DNA of 64,000 nucleotides from an uncultured Muribaculaceae bacterium (GCA_910584365.1 CAJUAF010000014.1:1-64000), one strand, 5' to 3'. Counted from the stretch's first letter, positions 1-13,732 are shown. The notes: a model not told the origin generated them from the letters alone. Program-made: numbers and translations.

Positions 1-52
1 GAGCATCAGCCTTCCAAGCTGAGGGTCGCGAGTTTGAGCCTCGTCTTCCGCT
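1..52 (+). tRNA. tRNA-Gly(TCC), 5' end cut off by the window
   Basis: The window opens inside a tRNA. The anticodon arm (TCAGC, loop CTTCCAA, GCTGA) gives anticodon TCC. It is followed by a T-arm with TTTGAGC in the loop and the 3' acceptor strand CTTCCGC with discriminator T. CCA is not encoded. It is the first of a tRNA-Gly, tRNA-Thr, tuf, tRNA-Trp cluster, as is common in Bacteroidetes. Confidence 0.88.
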
Positions 53-101
53 CTGTTAAGGGTAAACGCTTTCCGGCCGCCCTGAGTGTCGGATAAATTT
101 T

Positions 102-173
<72 letters not shown>

Positions 174-487
174 CTCTTATCGCTCTAAGAATACAACCCC
201 GACAGTGCGTTGTCATTGCCGTGGTGTGTCATTGAAAATGGGGTGCTGCAATATACCGGCCTCCGGCTTAAGCCAATCGGTGGGATTCCGTCAGGCATAA
301 CCGGCGGGCGATTTTTGCGAGAGGCTAGGGCGGTAGCCATTCCGCCTCCCCCGTTCGGTCTCAAATGAGTCCTTTGTTCAAGTTTTGCTTGTGTCGGATT
401 CGAGACCTGTTCCTCTCTTCGGTTAGAACAATCGGAGATGTGGAAAAGTTAAACGATTTTAATCATTTTATCAAAAATAGCAAAGTT
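174..487 (+). other. Leader region of tuf, no gene seen
   Basis: This stretch lies between tRNA-Thr and the tuf start. The tuf frame stays open upstream to about 365, but that part does not resemble EF-Tu and the conserved start is at 488. No clear TAnnTTTG promoter was found, so tuf may be cotranscribed with the tRNAs. I see no convincing terminator or riboswitch. Confidence 0.5.
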
Positions 488-1672
488 ATGGCTAAAGAGA
501 AATTCGAAAGAACCAAACCGCATGTTAACATCGGTACCATCGGTCACGTTGACCACGGTAAAACCACTCTGACGGCTGCCATCACAACCGTTCTCGCAAA
601 GAAGGGTCTCTCCGAGGTTAAGTCGTTCGACCAGATCGACAACGCTCCCGAGGAAAAGGAACGTGGTATCACAATCAATACCGCTCACGTTGAGTACGAG
701 ACCGCTAACCGTCACTACGCTCACGTTGACTGCCCCGGACACGCTGACTACGTTAAGAACATGGTAACCGGTGCCGCTCAGATGGACGGTGCTATCATCG
801 TGGTAGCCGCTACCGACGGTCCTATGCCTCAGACCCGCGAGCATATCCTTCTCGCTCGTCAGGTGAACGTGCCCCGTCTGGTTGTCTTCCTGAACAAGTG
901 CGACATGGTTGACGACGAAGAGATGCTCGAACTCGTCGAAATGGAAATGCGCGAACTCCTCTCAGCCTACGAATACGACGGCGACGAAACTCCTATCATC
1001 CGCGGTTCCGCTCTGGGCGCCCTCAACGGCGAACCCCAGTGGGAAGAGAAGGTGATGGAACTCATGGAAGCTGTTGACACCTGGATCCCCCTGCCTCCCC
1101 GCGATATCGACAAACCCTTCCTGATGCCTGTTGAAGACGTCTTCTCGATTACCGGTCGTGGTACTGTTGCTACCGGCCGTATCGAAACCGGTGTTGTCAA
1201 GGTAGGTGACGAAGTTCAGATCATGGGTCTTGGCGCCGACATGAAGTCCACCGTAACCGGTGTCGAAATGTTCCGCAAGCTCCTCGATCAGGGTGAAGCC
1301 GGCGACAACGTTGGTCTGCTCCTCCGCGGTATCGACAAGAAGGACATCAAGCGTGGTATGGTTATCTGCCATCCCGGTGTCGTTAAGCCCCACTCCAAGT
1401 TCAAGGCTTCTGTCTATATCCTGAAGAAAGAGGAAGGTGGCCGTCACACTCCGTTCCACAACCACTACCGTCCCCAGTTCTACATCCGTACCCTCGACGT
1501 GACCGGTGAAATCACCCTCCCCGAAGGCGTAGAAATGGTAATGCCCGGTGACCACGTGGAAATCATCGTTGACCTGATCACTCCCGTTGCCTGCGACCAG
1601 GGTCTCCGTTTCGCTATCCGCGAAGGTGGACGTACCGTAGGTTCCGGCCAGATCACCGAAATCCTCGACTAA
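488..1672 (+). CDS. tuf: Translation elongation factor Tu
   Basis: EF-Tu is the GTPase that carries aminoacyl-tRNA to the ribosomal A site. The protein is 394 residues, the normal length. The P-loop GHVDHGKT is at 19-26, the switch I GITI at 61-64, DCPGH at 82-86 and NKCD at 137-140; the beta-barrel domains 2 and 3 follow and end in GSGQITEILD. The start is set at MAKEKFERTKPHVN, the conserved EF-Tu N-terminus, although the frame is open for 41 further codons upstream. It sits between tRNA-Thr and tRNA-Trp and has a terminator-like hairpin just downstream. Confidence 0.98.
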   Translation: MAKEKFERTKPHVNIGTIGHVDHGKTTLTAAITTVLAKKGLSEVKSFDQIDNAPEEKERGITINTAHVEYETANRHYAHVDCPGHADYVKNMVTGAAQMDGAIIVVAATDGPMPQTREHILLARQVNVPRLVVFLNKCDMVDDEEMLELVEMEMRELLSAYEYDGDETPIIRGSALGALNGEPQWEEKVMELMEAVDTWIPLPPRDIDKPFLMPVEDVFSITGRGTVATGRIETGVVKVGDEVQIMGLGADMKSTVTGVEMFRKLLDQGEAGDNVGLLLRGIDKKDIKRGMVICHPGVVKPHSKFKASVYILKKEEGGRHTPFHNHYRPQFYIRTLDVTGEITLPEGVEMVMPGDHVEIIVDLITPVACDQGLRFAIREGGRTVGSGQITEILD

Positions 1673-1695
1673 TCTTTCATTAGACGATAATAGAT

Positions 1696-1746
1696 AAAAG
1701 TGCCGCGCCTTCGGTCAGCGGCCCCGCTCCGGAAGCCGGCACTTTT
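1696..1746 (+). terminator. Intrinsic terminator-like hairpin after tuf
   Basis: AAAAGTGCCG (1696-1705) pairs perfectly with CGGCACTTTT (1737-1746), enclosing a GC-rich loop. The T tract is part of the stem, so it can end tuf transcripts. It lies between tuf and tRNA-Trp. Confidence 0.65.
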
Positions 1747-1753
1747 AACTTAT

Positions 1754-1826
1754 ACGGGTTTAGCTCAGTTGGTAGAGCACTGGTCTCCAAAACCAGGTGT
1801 CGGGAGTTCGAGTCTCTCAACCCGTG
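1754..1826 (+). tRNA. tRNA-Trp(CCA)
   Basis: The acceptor stem ACGGGTT/AACCCGT is perfect. The anticodon stem CTGGT/ACCAG holds loop CTCCAAA, giving anticodon CCA, and the discriminator is G. It lies 15 bases upstream of secE, the standard tuf-trpT-secE-nusG order. CCA is not encoded. Confidence 0.95.
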
Positions 1827-1840
1827 CTAAAAAAATCCAG

Positions 1841-2041
1841 ATGAAAAAATTGAAATTACTTACGAGTATTGAGGAGTCTTACGACGAGCTTCGTTATAAG
1901 ACTTCTTGGCCTACTAAGACGCAGCTGATTAAGAGTGCCTGTATCGTGATGCTTGCTTCCGTTATTATCGCTCTGATAATATTAGTCATGGATCAGGTGG
2001 TCGAGAACATCATGCACCTTATCTATAGCCTCAATAAGTAA
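1841..2041 (+). CDS. secE: Preprotein translocase subunit SecE
   Basis: SecE is the small clamp subunit of the SecYEG channel in the inner membrane. The protein is 66 residues with an amphipathic N-terminal region (about 1-30, including YKTSWPTKTQL, typical of SecE) and one membrane segment at about 33-55 (IVMLASVIIALIILVM). The start is the ATG at 1841, directly after tRNA-Trp; the frame is open through the tRNA but that part is not coding. The context tRNA-Trp, secE, nusG supports the call strongly. Confidence 0.95.
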   Translation: MKKLKLLTSIEESYDELRYKTSWPTKTQLIKSACIVMLASVIIALIILVMDQVVENIMHLIYSLNK

Positions 2042-2064
2042 TCATCTTCACCGCAGTAAAGACA

Positions 2065-2649
2065 ATGGCTGAAATCAAAACCGAAAACCCCGCCAGGAAA
2101 TCGGCGCCCCGGAAAGCCTGGTACGTTCTGCGTGCCATTTCGGGTAAGGAGGCTAAGGTCAAGGAGCTTCTTGATGGTGCCATCAAGAATTCCGATCTCG
2201 GCAACCACGTGTTTCAGGTACTGATTCCTACTGAGAAAGTACTGACGGTAAAGAACGGAAAAAAGGTTGTCAAAGAACGCAATCTTTATTCCGGTTACGT
2301 ATTTGTTGAGTGTGAGCTTATCGGAGAAGTGGCCCATGAACTCGCAAACACCACTAACGTTATCGACTTCCTGAAAGGACGCGGCAAGGACGCCAAGCCT
2401 GAACCGTTGCGCGAGAGCGAGGTGATGCGGATGCTGGGTACCGCCGATGAAATCAATGAGAATCTTGACGAAGGCGTCAATGATTATATGGTCGGTGAGA
2501 CTGTTAAGGTCAACTCCGGCGCATTCTCCGGTTTCAACGGCAAGATTACCGAAGTCTTCCCCGATAAGAAAAAGCTCAAGGTTATGGTCCGCATCTTCGG
2601 ACGCGAGACTCCCCTGGAGCTGGAAAACTCTCAGGTCGAAAGGGAATAA
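2065..2649 (+). CDS. nusG: Transcription termination/antitermination factor NusG
   Basis: NusG binds RNA polymerase and couples it to Rho or to the ribosome. The protein is 194 residues. The NGN domain covers about 18-125 (AWYVLRAISGKEAKV, then GYVFVEC), and the KOW motif is at about 145-175 (VKVNSGAFSGFNGKITEV). It starts 23 bases after secE and precedes the ribosomal protein genes, as in most bacteria. Confidence 0.97.
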   Translation: MAEIKTENPARKSAPRKAWYVLRAISGKEAKVKELLDGAIKNSDLGNHVFQVLIPTEKVLTVKNGKKVVKERNLYSGYVFVECELIGEVAHELANTTNVIDFLKGRGKDAKPEPLRESEVMRMLGTADEINENLDEGVNDYMVGETVKVNSGAFSGFNGKITEVFPDKKKLKVMVRIFGRETPLELENSQVERE

Positions 2650-2908
2650 TTTCCCGGGCTACGCAGTCAATCGCACGGATACCAGTCAAATCCCCCTCAG
2701 GGGTCGCTTTTGAGTCGGACCGGGCGGTTTATTGTGTGAGCGGGACCGGAGAACGGATAAGGTCGCTTCCTTTTTAAAGCAGGAGGCGGTTTGCAGAAGG
2801 AATTGTAAGTATGGCGTTTTGCCGGAGGGTGACCGGATTGGTTACGCATTCCAGGAAGCCCGCTAACGGATAGACGCATTTCGTTAAATAAATAAAGCTT
2901 TAAACACA

Positions 2909-3352
2909 ATGGCAAAAGAAATTGCTGGACAGATCAAATTGCAGATCAAAGGTGGTGCTGCTAACCCCTCTCCCCCAGTAGGTCCTGCCCTGGGTTCCAA
3001 GGGTATCAACATCATGGAGTTTTGCAAGCAATTCAATGCCCGCACCCAGGATAAGGCCGGAAAGGTTCTTCCTGTAGTAATCACTTACTACACCGACAAG
3101 AGCTTCGACTTTATCGTTAAGACTCCTCCTGTGGCTGTGCAGCTGCTCGAGGCTACCAAGGTTAAGAAGGGTTCCGCCCAGCCTAACCGTCAGAAGGTCG
3201 CTGAAGTGACCTGGGAGCAGGTAAAGGAAATCGCTAACGACAAAATGCCCGATTTGAACTGTTTTACCGTTGAGTCGGCCATGAAGATGGTTGCCGGTAC
3301 TGCCAGAAGCATGGGTATCACCGTTAAGGGTGCTTTCCCCGAAAATAACTAA
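2909..3352 (+). CDS. rplK: 50S ribosomal protein L11
   Basis: L11 is part of the GTPase-associated centre of the large subunit. The protein is 147 residues, a normal length, with the conserved N-terminal GQIKLQIKGGAANPSPPVGPALG and the C-terminal RNA-binding domain ending in GTARSMGITVKG. A 259-base spacer separates it from nusG. That spacer could hold the L11/L1 operon leader, but no promoter was recognised in it. rplA follows after 15 bases. Confidence 0.98.
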   Translation: MAKEIAGQIKLQIKGGAANPSPPVGPALGSKGINIMEFCKQFNARTQDKAGKVLPVVITYYTDKSFDFIVKTPPVAVQLLEATKVKKGSAQPNRQKVAEVTWEQVKEIANDKMPDLNCFTVESAMKMVAGTARSMGITVKGAFPENN

Positions 3353-3367
3353 TAAACTTCAATTGAA

Positions 3368-4063
3368 ATGGGAAAACTTACTAAGAATCAGAAGTTAGCT
3401 TTATCGAAGATTGAAGCTGGGAAAGCCTACTCTCTTGCAGAGGCTGCCGTAAAGGTAAAGGAAACAAATTACGCAAAGTTTGACGCTTCGTTCGACATCG
3501 ACGTCCGCCTGGGTGTTGATCCCCGTAAGGCTAACCAAATGGTACGCGGCGTTGTGACCCTCCCCCACGGAACCGGCAAGCAGGTTCGCGTCCTGGTGCT
3601 TTGCACCCCCGATGCTGAAACCGCTGCCAAGGCAGCCGGCGCTGACTATGTTGGTCTTGACGAGTATATCGACAAGATCAAGGGCGGATGGACAGATATA
3701 GATGTAATCATCACCCAGCCCGCCATCATGGGTAAGATCGGTGCCCTCGGCCGTATCCTCGGTCCCCGCGGCCTGATGCCTAACCCTAAGAGCGGTACTG
3801 TGACTCCCGACGTGGCCAAGGCTGTAGAGGAAGTCAAGAAGGGTAAGATTGACTTCAAGGTTGACAAGAACGGTATCGTTCACACGTCGATCGGTAAGGT
3901 GTCTTTCACTCCCGAGCAGATGAAGGATAACGCTAAAGAGTTCATCAACACTCTTATCAAGCTGAAGCCCGCAACTGCCAAGGGTACCTATATCAAGAGT
4001 ATTTACGTTTCGAGTACAATGGGTCCCGGCATCAAAGTCGACTCTAAAACCATTGACGAATAA
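3368..4063 (+). CDS. rplA: 50S ribosomal protein L1
   Basis: L1 forms the mobile stalk near the E site and in many bacteria represses its own operon by binding the leader mRNA. The protein is 231 residues, with the family signature around GKIGALGRILGPRGLMPNPK and the C-terminal STMGPGIKVD. It is translated just downstream of rplK and 18 bases upstream of rplJ. Confidence 0.98.
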   Translation: MGKLTKNQKLALSKIEAGKAYSLAEAAVKVKETNYAKFDASFDIDVRLGVDPRKANQMVRGVVTLPHGTGKQVRVLVLCTPDAETAAKAAGADYVGLDEYIDKIKGGWTDIDVIITQPAIMGKIGALGRILGPRGLMPNPKSGTVTPDVAKAVEEVKKGKIDFKVDKNGIVHTSIGKVSFTPEQMKDNAKEFINTLIKLKPATAKGTYIKSIYVSSTMGPGIKVDSKTIDE

Positions 4064-4081
4064 TCTTAAAGGACTACGACA

Positions 4082-4606
4082 ATGAAAAAAGAAGAGAAAG
4101 GACTCATCATATCGAAAATCGCTGACACCATCAAGGAATACAGCTGTTTCTACCTGGTGGAGACCGCCGGCCTCGATGCCGAGAAGACTTCCGCGCTGCG
4201 TCGCGAGTGCTTCAAGAACGACATCAAGCTGATGGTTGTCAAGAATACTCTCCTTCACAAGGCCCTTGAAACCCTCGACGGCAACTACGAGGAGCTTTAT
4301 CCCGCTCTCAAGGGCGCCAGCTCTCTGATGTGTGCCAACGTCGGCAACGCTCCGGCCAAGCTCCTCAAGAGCTTCCGCAAGAAGGACGATGTACTCCCCC
4401 GTCTGAAAGCCGCTTATGTAGAAGAGACAATTTATGTTGGTGAAGACCAGCTCGAGACCCTTGCCAATATCAAGAGCAAGAACGAACTTATCGCCGACGT
4501 TGTCGCCCTGCTTCAGTCGCCTGCCAAGAATGTTATTTCCGCCCTCCAGAGCGGTGGCAATACCATCCACGGCATCCTCGAAACTCTCTCCAAGAAGGAG
4601 GCTTAA
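4082..4606 (+). CDS. rplJ: 50S ribosomal protein L10
   Basis: L10 anchors the L7/L12 dimers to the large subunit. The protein is 174 residues. Its N-terminal half has the family pattern (FYLVETAGLDAEKTSALRRE, then VVKNTLLHKAL) and its C-terminal helix is the L12-binding spine. Only 18 bases separate it from rplA, so there is no room for an E. coli-style L10 leader structure here. Control must come from elsewhere, for example the upstream leader or the hairpin after rplL. Confidence 0.97.
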   Translation: MKKEEKGLIISKIADTIKEYSCFYLVETAGLDAEKTSALRRECFKNDIKLMVVKNTLLHKALETLDGNYEELYPALKGASSLMCANVGNAPAKLLKSFRKKDDVLPRLKAAYVEETIYVGEDQLETLANIKSKNELIADVVALLQSPAKNVISALQSGGNTIHGILETLSKKEA

Positions 4607-4674
4607 TCCGCCGGAACCTTCACCTCAACTATTCTACATCCAACTAAACGCAAACAATCAAAATCAATACTACA

Positions 4675-5049
<375 letters not shown>

Positions 5050-5075
5050 TACAAGCCTGATCCAACAGGCGTTAT

Positions 5076-5114
5076 GGTTAAGTGTTGACCCTCGGGTCAA
5101 TGCTTAACCTTTTT
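5076..5114 (+). terminator. rplL-rpoB intergenic hairpin with T run (probable attenuator)
   Basis: GGTTAAGTGTTGACCC (5076-5091) can pair with GGGTCAATGCTTAACC (5094-5109), with two G-T wobbles and a tight loop. TTTTT follows at 5110-5114. This is a textbook intrinsic terminator placed between rplL and rpoB. In E. coli a partial terminator in the same place lowers rpoBC relative to the ribosomal protein genes; the same role here is inferred. Confidence 0.85.
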
Positions 5115-5233
5115 GCGTAACATAGGGCGAGTAGTTAACGTAATTTATTTTAAGTTGTGATAATTTAGAATAATTTAATATTATTTATGTTAATCCGCCT
5201 CCTTTCGAGTTCCCTTAATTTCATTCATAATAG

Positions 5234-9055
<3,822 letters not shown>

Positions 9056-9155
9056 ACCTCCGGTTTTTCCGTTATATATATCCGCGTGGTCCCCGGACCC
9101 GCGGATATGACAGAAAAACACCAATTTTATTTCCGCTAAAACTCCAACAACATAT

Positions 9156-12100
9156 ATGGCTTTTAGAAAAGAAACAAAGGCTAAAAACGGGTTCTCCAAG
9201 ATTACCATCGGGCTTGCCTCGCCCGAGGAAATCCTGGAAAAGTCGTCGGGAGAGGTACTCAAACCTGAGACCATCAACTACCGTACCTATAAGCCTGAGC
9301 GCGACGGCCTGTTCTGCGAAAGAATCTTCGGCCCGGTGAAGGATTATGAGTGTCATTGCGGCAAGTACAAGCGCATCCGCTACAAGGGAATCGTCTGCGA
9401 CCGATGCGGCGTGGAGGTTACCGAGAAGAAGGTGCGCCGCGAGCGCATGGGCCATATCAAACTGGTTGTGCCCGTAGCCCATATCTGGTATTTCCGTTCC
9501 CTCCCCAATAAAATCGGCTACCTGCTCGGACTTCCCTCCAAGAAGCTCGACGCGGTAATCTACTACGAGCGCTACATCGTCATCAATCCCGGCGCCGCCG
9601 CCGATCTCGACCCCGAAAAGCCCCTCCAGAAGTTCGACCTCCTGACCGAGGACGAATACTTCGACATCATGGAGAAACTTCCGATGGAGAACCGCGCCCT
9701 GCCCGATGACGACCCCGACAAGTTCGTGGCCAAGATGGGCGCCGCCGCCATCTATGACCTCCTTGTGGACCTCAACCTCGACGAGCTTTCCTACAAGCTC
9801 CGCGACCAGGCCCATTCCGAAGGCTCGCAGCAGCGCAAGACCGAGGCCCTCAAGCGTCTCCAGGTCGTGGAATCCTTCCGCGCTTCCGCCGGCCGCAACA
9901 AGCCCGAGTGGATGATCCTCCAGGCCGTGCCTGTGATTCCCCCCGAGCTGCGCCCGCTGGTGCCCCTGGACGGCGGCCGCTTCGCCACCTCCGACCTCAA
10001 CGACCTCTACCGCCGGGTGATTATCCGTAACAACCGTCTGAAACGACTGATGGAAATCAAGGCTCCCGAGGTAATCCTCCGCAACGAGAAACGTATGCTT
10101 CAGGAAGCCGTCGACTCCCTGCTGGACAACTCCCGCAAGTCTTCGGCCGTCAAGACCGACGCCAACCGCCCCCTGAAGTCCCTCTCCGACTCCCTCAAGG
10201 GTAAGCAGGGACGTTTCCGCCAGAACCTCCTGGGTAAGCGTGTCGACTACTCGGCCCGTTCGGTAATCGTCGTAGGTCCCGAGCTGAAGATGCACGAGTG
10301 CGGTCTGCCCAAGTACATGGCCGCCGAACTCTATAAACCCTTCGTAATCCGCAAACTCATCGAGCGCGGCATCGTCAAGACCGTCAAGTCCGCCAAGAAG
10401 ATTGTGGACCGCAAGGAACCCGTCGTATGGGACATCCTCGAGAACGTGATGAAAGGACATCCCGTGCTGCTCAACCGTGCCCCGACACTTCACCGCCTCG
10501 GTATCCAGGCTTTCCAGCCCAAGATGATCGAAGGAAAGGCAATCCAGCTTCACCCGCTGGCCTGTACCGCCTTCAACGCTGACTTCGACGGTGACCAGAT
10601 GGCCGTCCATCTTCCCCTGGGCAACGAGGCCATCCTCGAGGCGCAGATGCTGATGCTCGGTTCCCACAACATCCTCAACCCCGCCAACGGCGCCCCGATC
10701 ACCGTGCCCTCCCAGGACATGGTCCTCGGCCTCTATTATATCACCAAGCTCCGCAAGGGAGCCAAAGGTGAGGGCCTGAAATTCTACGGACCCGAAGAAG
10801 CCCAGATCGCCTATAACGAGGGGCGCGTCACCCTTCATGCTCCCGTGAGCGTGATGGTCGACGACATCGACGAGAACGGCAACCCCGTGCGCCGTCTGGT
10901 CGAGAACACCTCCGTGGGCCGCGTCCTCTTCAACGAGTACGTGCCTAAGGAAATCGGCTACGTCAACGAGCTGATCTCCAAGAAATCCCTCCGCACCATC
11001 ATCGGAAAGGTCATCAAGAAATGCGGTATTCCCCGTTCCGCCCAGTTCCTTGACGACATCAAGAACATGGGTTACTACATGGCCTTCCGCGGCGGTCTGT
11101 CGTTCAACCTCGGCGACGTCATCATCCCGCCCGAAAAGCAGGCTATCGTCGACAAAGGTTACGCCGAAGTGGAGGAAGTGATGAACAACTACGCGATGGG
11201 TTTCATCACCAACACCGAGCGCTACAACCAGATCATCGATATCTGGACCCACGTCAACTCCGAGCTTACCCAGGTGCTGATGAAGCAGATGACCGAGGCC
11301 GACCAGGGCTTCAACTCCGTCTTCATGATGCTCGACTCCGGAGCCCGTGGTTCCAAGGACCAGATCCGTCAGCTCGCCGGTATGCGTGGTCTTATGGCCA
11401 AGCCTCAGAAAGCCGGTGCCGAAGGGGGTCAGATCATCGAGAACCCGATTCTCGCCAACTTCAAGGAAGGTCTGAGCGTGCTGGAGTACTTCATCTCCAC
11501 CCACGGTGCCCGAAAGGGTCTTGCCGATACGGCCCTGAAGACCGCCGACGCCGGTTACCTTACCCGCCGTCTGGTTGACGTGGCTCACGACGTGATTATC
11601 CGCGAGGAAGACTGCGGAACGCTCCGCGGACTTGTCTGCCGTGAAATCAAGAACAACGACGAGGTCGTGGCCTCCCTGGCCGAGCGAATCCTCGGACGTG
11701 TGTCCGTCCATGACATAATCGACCCCACCACCGGCGAGGTCATCGTCAACGCCGGCGAGGAAATCAACGATGCTGCCGCCGACCGTATCGACGCTTCCCC
11801 CATCGAGGCTGTGGAAATCCGCTCGGTGCTGACCTGCGAGTCCAAGCACGGCGTCTGCGCCAAGTGCTACGGCCGCAACCTGGCCACTCACCGTCCCGTC
11901 CAGATCGGCGAGGCTGTCGGCGTAATCGCCGCCCAGTCCATCGGTGAGCCGGGTACACAGCTGACCCTCCGTACATTCCACGTCGGTGGTGTGGCCTCCA
12001 ATATCGCGGCCGTCTCCACCCTGACCTCCCGCTACGACGGCGTTCTCGAAATCGACGAACTCCGCACCGTAACAACCGACGAGGTTGACATGAACGGTCG

Positions 12101-13469
12101 CCCCGTCCAGGTCGTTATCGGACGTCTGGCCGAAATGCGTATTCTCGACGCCAAGACCGGCCTGATGCTCACCAGCGCCCAGATTCCCTACGGTTCGAAG
12201 CTCTACTTCGACGACGGCGCCAAGATCAAGAAAGGCGACGTAATCTGCGAGTGGGACCCCTTCAACGCCGTAATCGTCAGCGAAGTCGGCGGAAAGATCC
12301 GTTACGAGAACCTGGTCGAGAACGTCACCTACCGCATCGACGCCGACGAGCAGTCCAACATCCGCGAGAAGATCATCATCGAGTCGAAGGACCGCACCCG
12401 CGTTCCCGAGGCCCACATCGTCGACGCCGACGGCAATATCCTCAAGACCTACGCCCTCCCCGTCAACGCCCACCTCATGCTTGAGGAAGGCGAGGACATC
12501 AAACCCGGTGAGGTGTTCGTCAAGATTACCCGCTCCACTTCCGGCGCCGGCGACATCACCGGCGGTCTGCCCCGTGTCACCGAGCTTTTCGAAGCCCGCA
12601 ACCCGAGCAATCCCGCCGTTGTCTCCGAAATCGACGGAGAGGTCACCTTCGGCCGCATCAAGCGCGGTAACCGCGAAATCTGCGTCACCTCCAAACTCGG
12701 CGAGGAGAAGAAATATCTTGTCCCCCTGTCGAAGCAGGTGCTTGTTCAGGAGAACGACTACGTCCGTGCCGGCACTCCGCTGTCCGACGGCGCCATCACC
12801 CCCTCCGACATCCTCAACATCATGGGTCCGACAGCTGTCCAGGAGTACATCGTCAACGAGGTGCAGGACGTCTACCGTATGCAGGGTGTGAAGATCAACG
12901 ACAAGCACTTCGAGGTCATCGTCCGCCAGATGATGCGCAAGGTCAACATCATCGACCCGGGCGACACCTGCTTCCTCGAGCAGCAGGTTGTCGACAAGCG
13001 CGACTTCATGGAAGAGAACGACCGCATCTGGGGTAAGAAAGTTGTCGTTGACGCCGGAGATTCCGAGAATCTCAAGCCGGGCCAGATCATCACCGCCCGC
13101 AAGCTCCGCGACGAGAACTCAGCCCTCAAGCGCCGCGACCTCCGCACGGTCACCGTCCGCGATGCCGTTCCCGCCACTTCCGAGCAGATTCTCCAGGGTA
13201 TCACCCGCGCCGCCCTCCAGACATCTTCGTTCATGTCCGCCGCCTCCTTCCAGGAGACTACGAAGGTCCTCAATGAAGCCGCCATCAACGGCAAGACCGA
13301 CACCCTAGAGGGCATGAAGGAGAACGTAATCTGCGGTCACCTGATCCCCGCCGGTACTGGTCTGCGCCAGTATGAGCGCCTGGTTGTCGGCTCCAAAGAC
13401 GATATCTCCGACATCGCCGTCAACGCCGACGCTCTGGCTCCCGTACCCTCCGCCGAGAAAGTGAACTGA
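9156..13469 (+). CDS. rpoC: DNA-directed RNA polymerase beta' subunit
   Basis: This is the catalytic beta' subunit, 1437 residues. The zinc ribbon cysteines are C66, C68, C81 and C84. The catalytic NADFDGD motif that binds Mg is at 474-480. Trigger-loop/bridge-helix blocks (MRGLMAKPQ, ARKGLADTALKTADAGYLTRRLVD) and the second zinc site (CESKHGVCAKCYG) are intact. A good terminator follows. In Bacteroides relatives rpoC usually continues into a DUF3467 gene and the str ribosomal operon, but here a RiPP locus comes next. Confidence 0.99.
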   Translation: MAFRKETKAKNGFSKITIGLASPEEILEKSSGEVLKPETINYRTYKPERDGLFCERIFGPVKDYECHCGKYKRIRYKGIVCDRCGVEVTEKKVRRERMGHIKLVVPVAHIWYFRSLPNKIGYLLGLPSKKLDAVIYYERYIVINPGAAADLDPEKPLQKFDLLTEDEYFDIMEKLPMENRALPDDDPDKFVAKMGAAAIYDLLVDLNLDELSYKLRDQAHSEGSQQRKTEALKRLQVVESFRASAGRNKPEWMILQAVPVIPPELRPLVPLDGGRFATSDLNDLYRRVIIRNNRLKRLMEIKAPEVILRNEKRMLQEAVDSLLDNSRKSSAVKTDANRPLKSLSDSLKGKQGRFRQNLLGKRVDYSARSVIVVGPELKMHECGLPKYMAAELYKPFVIRKLIERGIVKTVKSAKKIVDRKEPVVWDILENVMKGHPVLLNRAPTLHRLGIQAFQPKMIEGKAIQLHPLACTAFNADFDGDQMAVHLPLGNEAILEAQMLMLGSHNILNPANGAPITVPSQDMVLGLYYITKLRKGAKGEGLKFYGPEEAQIAYNEGRVTLHAPVSVMVDDIDENGNPVRRLVENTSVGRVLFNEYVPKEIGYVNELISKKSLRTIIGKVIKKCGIPRSAQFLDDIKNMGYYMAFRGGLSFNLGDVIIPPEKQAIVDKGYAEVEEVMNNYAMGFITNTERYNQIIDIWTHVNSELTQVLMKQMTEADQGFNSVFMMLDSGARGSKDQIRQLAGMRGLMAKPQKAGAEGGQIIENPILANFKEGLSVLEYFISTHGARKGLADTALKTADAGYLTRRLVDVAHDVIIREEDCGTLRGLVCREIKNNDEVVASLAERILGRVSVHDIIDPTTGEVIVNAGEEINDAAADRIDASPIEAVEIRSVLTCESKHGVCAKCYGRNLATHRPVQIGEAVGVIAAQSIGEPGTQLTLRTFHVGGVASNIAAVSTLTSRYDGVLEIDELRTVTTDEVDMNGRPVQVVIGRLAEMRILDAKTGLMLTSAQIPYGSKLYFDDGAKIKKGDVICEWDPFNAVIVSEVGGKIRYENLVENVTYRIDADEQSNIREKIIIESKDRTRVPEAHIVDADGNILKTYALPVNAHLMLEEGEDIKPGEVFVKITRSTSGAGDITGGLPRVTELFEARNPSNPAVVSEIDGEVTFGRIKRGNREICVTSKLGEEKKYLVPLSKQVLVQENDYVRAGTPLSDGAITPSDILNIMGPTAVQEYIVNEVQDVYRMQGVKINDKHFEVIVRQMMRKVNIIDPGDTCFLEQQVVDKRDFMEENDRIWGKKVVVDAGDSENLKPGQIITARKLRDENSALKRRDLRTVTVRDAVPATSEQILQGITRAALQTSSFMSAASFQETTKVLNEAAINGKTDTLEGMKENVICGHLIPAGTGLRQYERLVVGSKDDISDIAVNADALAPVPSAEKVN

Positions 13470-13530
13470 TCCGAATCCGAATAACCCGGCAACAGGCTCC
13501 CTCCTCCGGGTTTACATCCACCGATATCCC

Positions 13531-13569
13531 ATGCTGCCGCGCTCACCCCGAGTGCGGCAGCATTGTTTT
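13531..13569 (+). terminator. Intrinsic terminator after rpoC
   Basis: ATGCTGCCGC (13531-13540) pairs with GCGGCAGCAT, with further pairing inside around an ACCCCG loop. The T-rich TTGTTTT follows. It closes the rpoBC transcript and separates it from the RiPP locus. Confidence 0.85.
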
Positions 13570-13638
13570 CCGGATATCCCGATTATAGTCTGAATTATAG
13601 TCTGAATAAGATTTTTTTTGAAAAATTTATCAAATTTC

Positions 13639-13669
13639 TTGTTTTTCCAAAATTCTTGACTTATCTTTG
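13639..13669 (+). promoter_or_regulatory. Bacteroidetes-type promoter of the RiPP locus
   Basis: TATCTTTG at 13662-13669 fits the -7 consensus TAnnTTTG. A TTG at 13639-13641 (in TTCTTG) lies 20 bases upstream at the -33 position. The region is markedly AT-rich compared with its surroundings. The precursor start is 63 bases downstream. Confidence 0.75.
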
Positions 13670-13732
13670 CGATTGATAAGACAAAAGAGTCTGTTTCACA
13701 AGGTGCGTTTTATTTTTAATAAAAGGTGAATC

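Noticed and set aside
365..487. N-terminal extension of EF-Tu
   Set aside because: The conserved EF-Tu start is at 488. The upstream 41 codons do not resemble the family.
1700..1840. N-terminal extension of SecE through tRNA-Trp
   Set aside because: This part overlaps the terminator and the tRNA; the real start is at 1841.
9072..12908. A 1278-codon open frame antisense to rpoC, and similar long antisense frames opposite rpoB, relA, the M3 peptidase, DUF2851 and L1/L10 genes
   Set aside because: They arise from strong GC-rich third-position codon bias in the real genes. Their translations are low in motifs and rich in Asp/Gly/Val/His, and the sense genes are certain.
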